A stretch of 64,000 bases of DNA. Source: CAZOKZ01 sp964580585. Its GTDB lineage: Bacteria; Sumerlaeota; Sumerlaeia; SLMS01; JAHLLQ01. The position numbers and the translations under genes were made by a program. The notes under the pieces are model-generated. The model was not told the DNA's origin. It did not search any database and worked only from the letters and a program-made list of their open reading frames with translations. The stretch spans positions 44,024-108,023 of the forward strand of contig CAZOKZ010000007.1 of the NCBI GenBank assembly GCA_964580585.1. Direction: 5' to 3'. Positions 31,441 to 38,422 of this stretch are shown piece by piece. Each line of letters starts with the position of its first letter. The first letter of the stretch is position 1.

Positions 31441-32199
31441 TTACGGATTCACCAGTCCTGTTCCAGGGCCCACCATGATGATGTCGCCATCGGAAATCGT
31501 GCCGTTTGTCGGGTCGTAGCTCAGGTCTTCCAGGCAGGCGGAAAGGGTACCGTAATCGGTTTCGATCTGGGCGTTAAGAGCGGAGTTGGTGTTCTCGATG
31601 TATTCGATCACGGCGCGTTCGTTCACATCGCCCAACCGCGCAGGCGAGCCGGTATCCGACTGGGTGGACAGCGGATTGGTGTTCAGCGTTCCAGCACCCG
31701 CTTTTCCACCCAAAGACAGCAACACGTCGGCGTCTGGGCCAAAGCTGGTCATCACCCAACCGTTCCGCGTGACTTTGGCGTTTCGATAACAATAGGTCAG
31801 GAAACCGCCCGCGTCGCTTGCGAACGGATCGGTCGGAATCGTTGTAATATAGGCAACCGGCGTGGTGATGTTGGCAAAATCGCGACCGACTGTCTGGCCG
31901 GGACCGCGTGTGCGAAATGTGTAGTATCCGGACGCAAACGAACCCAGAAAGTCGCCGAATTTTTCCGGATATTTACCCGAATTGTCCGTTCCTTCCGGGT
32001 ATTCGTTCGTATCGACATAATAAGACTCAATGGCAACAGCGATGCTGCGCAGGTCTGTTTTTGCGCGCGAGACCTTGGCGCGGGTTTGAGCTTCGAGAAA
32101 ATTGGGGACCGCAATAGCGGCCAAAATGGCGATAATCGCGACGACGATGAGCAGCTCGATCAGGGTGAAAGCCTGACGATTCGCATTCAAACGAGTCAT
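31441..32199 (-). CDS. Type IV pilin/type II secretion pseudopilin (PilA/GspG-like)
   Basis: A 252-residue prepilin. The ATG at 32199 is preceded by AAGGAG eight bases upstream and gives MTRLNANRQA followed by FTLIELLIVVAIIAILAAIA, the prepilin N-terminal helix with Glu5 of the mature protein. The residue before the cleavage site is Ala rather than Gly. The rest is a globular domain with two stretches like PEGTDNSGKYPEKFGDF, as in GspG-type pseudopilins of several candidate phyla. It would be cut by a prepilin peptidase and built into a secretion pseudopilus or a pilus; no assembly genes are nearby. It is divergent from the pullulanase gene. Confidence 0.92.
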   Translation of the reverse strand: MTRLNANRQAFTLIELLIVVAIIAILAAIAVPNFLEAQTRAKVSRAKTDLRSIAVAIESYYVDTNEYPEGTDNSGKYPEKFGDFLGSFASGYYTFRTRGPGQTVGRDFANITTPVAYITTIPTDPFASDAGGFLTYCYRNAKVTRNGWVMTSFGPDADVLLSLGGKAGAGTLNTNPLSTQSDTGSPARLGDVNERAVIEYIENTNSALNAQIETDYGTLSACLEDLSYDPTNGTISDGDIIMVGPGTGLVNP

Positions 32200-32290
32200 C
32201 TTTCGCTCCTTGAAGGGTAAATGTAGCGCCACCTCTTGCGGCGACGGAGGGAGTGGTATTCGATCGAGTGTTTGGGCGGCAAGCATAAAG

Positions 32291-32304
32291 TTTGGCATGC
32301 CAAA
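32291..32304. promoter_or_regulatory. Perfect palindrome, candidate operator
   Basis: TTTGGCATGCCAAA is a perfect 14-base palindrome in the 298-base region between the divergent pseudopilin and pullulanase genes, 92 bases before the pilin start. Its symmetry resembles operators of LacI- or GntR-type repressors. The binding protein is unknown. Confidence 0.4.
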
Positions 32305-32497
32305 TAAAAATTTGCTTAAATAAGCCAAGAGCTTTGTATTCAATCAGATTGAATGCTCATGCTAATATTTCGATGGCTAGACGAAATCCGAGGGGATTCC
32401 TGGCATTCCGAACGGGATTAAAGTCGGTTCTGCTTGCCCCAGCGGGCTTGGAATCGCTCCACTGGCACGCATTAAACTCCACCCAAGAGAATTTGCT

Positions 32498-35092
32498 ATG
32501 AGGAAACCAAGTAGTTTAGCGACACACAAGGCCCACAAGGTTTTTATTCGCGGGTTGGCGGCGTTTGCCATCGCGGGATTTCTGAGCTCCTGTGCCGGAA
32601 CGATCAAGACCGCGGCACCGACCACGGAACCGGATGAAATCACAATCCACTACCATCGTTATGATGGCGATTACACGGGATTGGGCATCTGGACGTGGGA
32701 CAACGAAATCGGTCGCGCGCCCGAGCAGCCCGAATTGTTCCCCGTGGGCGAGGACGATTACGGCCAGGTGCTAAAACTGGACCCGGCGCTTTACGGACCG
32801 GAAGATAAACCCGCTTCCATTGGATTTGTGCCCAGATTGCGAGGCGACTGGAACCAGAAGGATGGCGCGGATCGTTTCTGGCGACCCGACATGGGCGACG
32901 AAATCTGGATGATCGGCAACGATCAGACAATTTACACGACGAAACCGGATACCTCCCCGAAAGTCCAGTTCGCGTTCCTGGATCAATTCGACAAGATTAC
33001 CGTTACCCTCAGCCATCCGATGACATTGGCGGAAGCCACGCCGGATAAATTCCAGGTCAAGTACGCCAAGGGCGGAAAACTGGGCGTTTCGGCGGTCAAA
33101 CCCGTCGGAGGGATGGAGGATTCTTCCAAGGTCTTTGAATTAACCACCGAAGAATCGGTCGATTACAAAAAAGACCTGATGGTCGATGCGAAGGGGTACA
33201 CGAAAGCCAAGGCGACGTTGCGCAACATCCTGCTCGACCGCGAACATTTCTACTACGAAGGCCAGTTGGGGCCGATCTACACCAAAGAAAACACAACATT
33301 CCGAGTTTTTGCCCCCACGGCAGAAGCCGTCAATGTGGTGCTCTACAACGAGCGCGAAGGGGATAAGGGACGCAAGGTCGTCGCCATGAAACCCATCGAG
33401 CAAGGCGTGTGGGAAGCGGTGGTTAAGGGCGATCTGGACGAGAAGTTTTACATGCTGACGGTGCAGGCGCCAGGGACCGATCCGAACCACGAAATCGTTG
33501 ATATAAATTCAATCTGTAACACGGGACACGATGGACGTGGACTGATCGTCGATACCCGTCGTCTGGACCCGGAAGGTTTCCGTCCGGTTCAGCGTCCGGC
33601 GAATATTGAACGTCCGGTCGATGCGGTAATCTGGGAAGTCAATCTGCGCGATTTCACGATGGACGAAAGTTCAGGTGTACCGGCGGAACTGCGCGGTAAA
33701 TATCTGGGCGCCGCTCTTCGTGGAACGCGCGTTCCCGGCACCGATTGGAAAACCGGGATCGATTATCTGGTCGATTTGGGGGTCACGCACGTTCAAATCC
33801 TCCCCATTCAGGACTTCGATAATCGCGAAACCGAAGAGACCTACAACTGGGGCTACATGACGAGCAGCTTCGATTCACCGGACGGATGGTTTGCTACGGA
33901 TCATACCACGGATTCGCGCATTCGTGAATTTAAACAGTTGATTCAGGCATTTCACACAGCAGGCATTCGTGTTGTCATGGACGTAGTCTATAACCACACA
34001 GCCCCGAATTCAACCTTCGAGCAAATCGTGCCGGGGTACTATCATCGTCGCCGCGATGACGGTTCGTTCTGGAACGGCTCGGGCACAGGGAACGAATTCC
34101 GCAGCGAAGCGCCAATGGCAAGCAAGTATATCGTCGATTCGTGTAAATACTGGGCCGAAGAGTATGGCGTGGATGGATTCCGTTTCGATTTGATGGGTCT
34201 GATCGACGCCGATACGATGCAGAAGGTTGCCGAAGAAGTGAAATCCGTCGATCCTACATTGCTGGTCTATGGCGAACCTTGGGCAGCAGGAGCTAACGGA
34301 CTGAAGCGTGTGACCGACAAACCGACCTCTTCGCGTCATGGGCTTGGAGCTTTCAACGACGAATTCCGTAATGCCGTAAAGGGTGCTCCGGACGGCAACG
34401 AACCGGGTTTTGTGCACGACGGTCGTAATTCCGGCGCGATCCAGACGGGCCTTTTCGGGGCGGTACATAGCTGGGCAATCACGCCAAACCATGTGATTCA
34501 ATACCTGACCTGCCACGATAACCTGACGTTGTGGGACAAGACCATGGTGGCGGCACCGAATGTAATCAAAGACGAGCATGTGAAGATGAATGGCCTGGCT
34601 ATTGGCCTTGTTGCCGTCAGCCAAGGCATCATGTTCCTGCATGCGGGGTCTGAAATTGCCTACAATAAAGATGGTGAGCACAACAGCTACAACAAACCCG
34701 ATTCGGTCAACTCGATCAAATGGAATCAGTTTGGCGAATTCGAGAATCTGCACGCCTTTACCAAAGGCATGATCGCGTTGCGCCGCTCCCATCCGCTTTT
34801 CCGCATGGATACACGCGAAGAGTTGGAAAAACGCATCCGCTTTACTCAGGATTCGAGCAAAGATCCGAAGTTCATTGCCGAACGAATCGATGGTCAGGGA
34901 ATCGACGGCGAAGAGTGGAAAACGGCGTTGGTGCTCATCAACGGGAACCCGGGTAAAGTCAGCTTCGATCTGCCCGAAGGAAACTGGGATGTTTATGTGG
35001 AGGACATGAAAGCCGGAACGGAAGTGATGCGAACTGCTTCGGGAACGATCGAGATTTCCGGTCGCACGATGACGGTGCTGGCTCAGAAGTAA
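32498..35092 (+). CDS. pulA: Type I pullulanase, predicted lipoprotein (GH13)
   Basis: This debranching enzyme cleaves alpha-1,6 links in pullulan, glycogen or amylopectin. The 864-residue protein begins with a lipoprotein signal ending FLSSC at about residues 28-32. A CBM41-like domain (about 45-160) binds alpha-glucan, then an Ig-like segment, a CBM48-like domain (about 255-350) and the GH13 barrel. The four GH13 regions are visible: DVVYNHT, GFRFDLMG with nucleophile Asp564, VYGEPW with acid/base Glu593, and TCHDN with Asp674. YNWGYM is the pullulanase type I motif. Lipid anchoring would hold it at the outer or inner membrane. It is divergent from the pseudopilin gene and is followed by its own terminator. 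Confidence 0.95.
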   Translation: MRKPSSLATHKAHKVFIRGLAAFAIAGFLSSCAGTIKTAAPTTEPDEITIHYHRYDGDYTGLGIWTWDNEIGRAPEQPELFPVGEDDYGQVLKLDPALYGPEDKPASIGFVPRLRGDWNQKDGADRFWRPDMGDEIWMIGNDQTIYTTKPDTSPKVQFAFLDQFDKITVTLSHPMTLAEATPDKFQVKYAKGGKLGVSAVKPVGGMEDSSKVFELTTEESVDYKKDLMVDAKGYTKAKATLRNILLDREHFYYEGQLGPIYTKENTTFRVFAPTAEAVNVVLYNEREGDKGRKVVAMKPIEQGVWEAVVKGDLDEKFYMLTVQAPGTDPNHEIVDINSICNTGHDGRGLIVDTRRLDPEGFRPVQRPANIERPVDAVIWEVNLRDFTMDESSGVPAELRGKYLGAALRGTRVPGTDWKTGIDYLVDLGVTHVQILPIQDFDNRETEETYNWGYMTSSFDSPDGWFATDHTTDSRIREFKQLIQAFHTAGIRVVMDVVYNHTAPNSTFEQIVPGYYHRRRDDGSFWNGSGTGNEFRSEAPMASKYIVDSCKYWAEEYGVDGFRFDLMGLIDADTMQKVAEEVKSVDPTLLVYGEPWAAGANGLKRVTDKPTSSRHGLGAFNDEFRNAVKGAPDGNEPGFVHDGRNSGAIQTGLFGAVHSWAITPNHVIQYLTCHDNLTLWDKTMVAAPNVIKDEHVKMNGLAIGLVAVSQGIMFLHAGSEIAYNKDGEHNSYNKPDSVNSIKWNQFGEFENLHAFTKGMIALRRSHPLFRMDTREELEKRIRFTQDSSKDPKFIAERIDGQGIDGEEWKTALVLINGNPGKVSFDLPEGNWDVYVEDMKAGTEVMRTASGTIEISGRTMTVLAQK

Positions 35093-35134
35093 TTCGCTTT
35101 CTTCACGAACTCGACACTTGAACCGATTGTCCAA

Positions 35135-35178
35135 CGGGCAGAGAAAAGGCGGCGCGCCGATTCTCTGCCCGATTTTTT
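35135..35178 (+). terminator. Terminator of the pullulanase gene
   Basis: CGGGCAGAGAA (35135-35145) pairs with TTCTCTGCCCG (35161-35171), with an inner GGCGCGCC palindrome in the loop, and is followed by ATTTTTTG. It starts 43 bases after the pulA stop. Confidence 0.9.
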
Positions 35179-35262
35179 GTTCGCGGTTCGGTAAAATCTC
35201 ACCGAAGCCCGCAGGCAAAAGAAACTAAGGTCATCCCAACATTAGAATGGGAGAATCATGAA

Positions 35263-36159
35263 ATGAATACCATAAAGTTCAAAAAAACACTGTTGAAGAC
35301 CGCGATAAGTGGACTGCTCTGCGGATTGTGCCTGATGAGCACGCCGGTATCGGCTTTCAGCGTTTCCACACCGGACGAATCGGTGACATTTACCCCGTCC
35401 GAACACGCTGGAAAAACGATTGTCGTGTGGGTAGTGGCGGACGCCAAGGCGGCTGGAGCCGCGAGTGCCCTCAAGGAAACGTTGGCCAAAGGCTCGACAT
35501 TGGCCGGCGTCGAATACCTCTTTGTCGTCGAAGGCGATGCCGCTGCTGCAAGCGCTCTGGCGGCTTCGGTGCCCGGGTCCGAATCGCAGGTGTTTGCCGA
35601 CCCAGAGGGCGTGGTGGCACAAGAGTATAACCTCGAGACAGGCAAGTCTGCGATCGTGGTTCTGGATGCTTCAGGAGCGGAAATCTACCGCCATGAAGGC
35701 CGTGATGGAGGAGACGTGCTCTCGTTTGCCTCCGTGGCGTCTCAGGTTGAACGTCGTACGCGTGCAAAAGCGTTGGACGAATACAACCTGGAAAAAGGCG
35801 TGGCTCTTCATGGATATGATCCGGTGACCTATTTCACCGAAAATGCTCCCAAGAAAGGCAGCGCGCAACTTGCAAGCTCATACCAGGGAGTAACGTACTA
35901 CTTTACTTCTGAGGCTAGCCGCCAAACCTTCGCGATGGCCCCGGAAAAGTATGCGCCGACATATGGCGGATGGTGTGCCACTGCTATGGCAGAAGGCGAA
36001 AAAGTGGAAATCGACCCGGAGAATTTCAAAATCACCGATGGGCGATTATTCCTATTTTACAAAGGTCTCTGGGGGAATGCAGTCGAGCCGTGGAACGAAG
36101 ATGAGGCAAATCTGGAGCAGAAAGCCGACGTGTCCTGGCATCAGATTTCCGGAGAATAA
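35263..36159 (+). CDS. Secreted YHS-domain protein with thioredoxin-like N-terminal part
   Basis: A 298-residue exported protein. The signal peptide is MNTIKFKKTLLKTAISGLLC with a cut after PVSA at about residue 29. The middle (about 35-165) has a thioredoxin/AhpC-like beta pattern (KTIVVWVVADAKAAG, then AIVVLDASGAEIYR), but no CXXC. The last 115 residues are a YHS domain: GYDPVTYF, the YQGVTYYFTSEASRQTF core and YGGWCATAMA with one cysteine. YHS domains bind metal, in some cases copper or haem-linked. The exact job is not known. AGAATGGGAG precedes the start by several bases; a terminator follows. Confidence 0.85.
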   Translation: MNTIKFKKTLLKTAISGLLCGLCLMSTPVSAFSVSTPDESVTFTPSEHAGKTIVVWVVADAKAAGAASALKETLAKGSTLAGVEYLFVVEGDAAAASALAASVPGSESQVFADPEGVVAQEYNLETGKSAIVVLDASGAEIYRHEGRDGGDVLSFASVASQVERRTRAKALDEYNLEKGVALHGYDPVTYFTENAPKKGSAQLASSYQGVTYYFTSEASRQTFAMAPEKYAPTYGGWCATAMAEGEKVEIDPENFKITDGRLFLFYKGLWGNAVEPWNEDEANLEQKADVSWHQISGE

Positions 36160-36185
36160 AACCGTCGGAGTGGTAACAGAATCAA

Positions 36186-36220
36186 CGTCCCGGCCACCAA
36201 ACGGTCGGGACGATTTATTT
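36186..36220 (+). terminator. Terminator of the YHS-domain gene
   Basis: The stem CGTCCCG/CGGGACG, 36186-36212, is followed by ATTTATTTTC. Extra GCC/GGT pairs extend it inward. It ends just before the stop of the convergent methyltransferase gene. Confidence 0.8.
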
Positions 36221-36964
36221 TCAGGCTTTCTTGCGAAAAAAGTAATTCGGATTTCGCGCCACAAGTTCATAGCGACCCGATTGTTGAACCTCGCGTACCA
36301 CGCGACAGACTTCCCAATCGCTCCCGTCCGCAGAGTCGTCAAAAAGGATGAATCCGCCGGGGACGAGGAACTTGTCCGTATTCTCGAAATCGCGCTTCGC
36401 AAAGTCATACGTATGATTGCCATCGATAAAGCAAAAGCTGATCGGTCCACCCATTTGCGCCTCGTTGCCAAAGACGTCGTTTCGTTTGGTGTTGGCAGCC
36501 CAAAGCTCAAAAAACTCATCGGAGAAAACTTCGATGGTGTGCGGCAGATCGTACTTGCTGAACATACGCGTGTTGCGGATATAAGTCTCGCGGACGAATG
36601 CTTTGTAGCTTGGGTGGTCGATTGATTTCGAATCGCCCAGAGGACCGCCTTTCTCGGCGCCTTCAAACTGCCAACGGTCACAGGAAAAGAGCGGATTTTT
36701 AACCCCGTGTTGTTCCTTGAAATACGTGATCATATTCGTTGAAAGTCCACAGAATGAACCGATTTCAACGATGGGGTCGGCGGTGGGCAGGTTTTTTATC
36801 GCGTAATTGAAACAGTAAGCGTTGCCTTTGGTCATCATTCCCGAATTGGCAAAAGACAACCAGTTCATATACTCGGTCCAATATTCTTCCACGGGACCAT
36901 TCACTTCGCGTAATTTGCCAGAAATGCGTTTCAATTCGCGAAAAATCCGTGCCACCATACTCAT
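36221..36964 (-). CDS. Class I SAM-dependent methyltransferase (Methyltransf_24-like)
   Basis: A 247-residue cytoplasmic methyltransferase. Motif I is VEIGSFCGLS at 66-75, and FCFIDGNHTYDFAKRDF followed by LVPGGFILFDD are the motifs of the Methyltransf_24/CmcI-type group, which modifies sugars and small molecules. The N-terminal 60 residues are helical. No partner gene is adjacent; the substrate is unknown. It is convergent with the YHS gene and lies 168 bases from the ribosomal protein genes. Confidence 0.88.
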   Translation of the reverse strand: MSMVARIFRELKRISGKLREVNGPVEEYWTEYMNWLSFANSGMMTKGNAYCFNYAIKNLPTADPIVEIGSFCGLSTNMITYFKEQHGVKNPLFSCDRWQFEGAEKGGPLGDSKSIDHPSYKAFVRETYIRNTRMFSKYDLPHTIEVFSDEFFELWAANTKRNDVFGNEAQMGGPISFCFIDGNHTYDFAKRDFENTDKFLVPGGFILFDDSADGSDWEVCRVVREVQQSGRYELVARNPNYFFRKKA

Positions 36965-37041
36965 TCGATTTCCTGTCTGGAGAGGGAAGTTCTTGTAACG
37001 TGATTTGAGTTAGATTGAATCGGCGGAGCGCATGGGCAATG

Positions 37042-37080
37042 AAAATAGAACAGCCTCCGTTCGGTGAGGCAAACGGAGGC
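37042..37080 (-). terminator. Terminator of the rplM-rpsI operon
   Basis: GCCTCCGTT/AACGGAGGC (37053-37080) forms a nine-base stem, and on the minus strand it is followed by TGTTCTATTTTC. It starts 52 bases after the rpsI stop. Confidence 0.85.
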
Positions 37081-37132
37081 CATGAATGCGTGTGTTGAAA
37101 GTGTCCACTTGAAGGCGGACGCGGAACCCGAA

Positions 37133-37534
37133 TCAGCGCTTCGAGAACTGAGAAGCTTTACGGGCTTTGTGCAGGCCGGGTTTTTTACGTTCGACGGCGC
37201 GCGGGTCGCGGGTCAGGAAGCCGGCTTTCTTCAACGCGAAGCGGTTGGCAGCGTTGGCACGAATCAGTGCGCGCGCAATGCCGTGACGGATCGCGCCCGT
37301 TTGACCAGACGTACCACCGCCCCGGACGTTTACCAGAATGTCGTATTTCGCTTCCGTACCGGTTTCGCGAAACGGAGACAGCATCATGCCCTCTTCGCGA
37401 GGACGAACGCCGAAGTAATCTTTCCAATCGCGGCCGTTGACCACGAACTTGCCCTTGCCCGGGCGAAGATAAACACGCGCCACCGAAGTTTTGCGGCGGC
37501 CGGTTCCGATGTATTGCTCAAGTTTCTCTGCCAT
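37133..37534 (-). CDS. rpsI: 30S ribosomal protein S9
   Basis: S9 binds 16S rRNA near the decoding region, and its C-terminal tail reaches the P-site tRNA. The 133-residue protein has IGTGRRKTSVARVYLRPG at the start, GGGTSGQTGAIRHGIARAL in the middle and the basic tail KARKASQFSKR ending in the conserved SKR. It is 38 bases downstream of rplM on the same strand, the usual bacterial operon. Confidence 0.99.
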   Translation of the reverse strand: MAEKLEQYIGTGRRKTSVARVYLRPGKGKFVVNGRDWKDYFGVRPREEGMMLSPFRETGTEAKYDILVNVRGGGTSGQTGAIRHGIARALIRANAANRFALKKAGFLTRDPRAVERKKPGLHKARKASQFSKR

Positions 37535-37572
37535 TGCTGCTCTCGCTTAGGGGTGTATGTCGATGATCTGAG

Positions 37573-38040
37573 TTACTGCTTCACCACGCGGGCTTCGCGG
37601 GTTTTGATGGTCAATGGCTCGGGCTGCTGAGCCTGTTGATCATGGTCCGGACCGGCGTAGATACGGATGTTTTTGTTTAAGGCCGAACCGAGTGTGTTCT
37701 TCGGCAGCATGCCATAGATGGCCTTGCGAAGAATTTCCTCGGGTTTCTTATCAAGCACTTCTTTGGCTGTGGCCGACTTGATGCCGGTCCGCCAACCGCT
37801 GTGATGGTAGTAAACTTTATCGCTCATTTTCCGGCCGGTAAAGATAACTTTGTCGGCGTTGACGATAACCACGTGGATTTTGGGGTTCACGTGGGGCGTA
37901 TAGAGCGGATCCATCTTACCGCGAACCAGTTTGGCCACGCGAGCGGCCAAGCGGCCAACGATTTGGCCCTCTGCGTCAACGACGAACCATTTTTCTTTGG
38001 TTTCATTGACATTGGGCAGGGTGGATTTTTGCGCTTTCAT
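37573..38040 (-). CDS. rplM: 50S ribosomal protein L13
   Basis: L13 is an early assembly protein of the large subunit. The ATG at 38040 (MKAQKSTLPNVNE) has AAGGA upstream and matches the family; a longer frame from 38106 adds 22 residues unlike L13. Motifs seen are WFVVDAEGQIVGRLAARVA, YTPHVNPKIHVVIVNADKV and RKAIYGMLPKN. At 155 residues it is of usual length, with a slightly long tail rich in Gln. It precedes rpsI in the same operon. Confidence 0.99.
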   Translation of the reverse strand: MKAQKSTLPNVNETKEKWFVVDAEGQIVGRLAARVAKLVRGKMDPLYTPHVNPKIHVVIVNADKVIFTGRKMSDKVYYHHSGWRTGIKSATAKEVLDKKPEEILRKAIYGMLPKNTLGSALNKNIRIYAGPDHDQQAQQPEPLTIKTREARVVKQ

Positions 38041-38422
38041 GCCACATATTCCTTCGTATCGGGAGCCGGAGCACCCTTGCTTAGGTTCTTCCTGGGGTAC
38101 AACCATCCATCCGGGGAGAACTGTAACGGGGTGGAGTTCTCCTCAAAGGGCTGAAACTCCTCCTCATATCGCCCCCCCGAGTCAAGGGGTGTTTTACGTT
38201 TTCCCTTTCCCAACGTGTTTCCGGGCTTAAATCCCCGGTCCGAATGCGGACAAATCGGGAAGAAAATGGGATAAAAGGGGATTTTTCCTTGTTTAATCGC
38301 CACAATGCGTTAGCACTAATCAGCCTTAACAAACTCGACGGCAATACGTTTAAAATCAAGACCCCAATTTGGGGGTATTCTTGCATTTGCCTGACCATTT
38401 CATCGCCGAGGAGTATTCACCC
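38041..38422. other. Non-coding region between rplM and the first dockerin protein (382 bases)
   Basis: It should hold the divergent rplM promoter and the leader of the plus-strand gene. The only structure I see is ACCCC AATTTG GGGGT near 38361-38378, a short inverted repeat. No gene with a ribosome binding site is visible. Confidence 0.5.
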
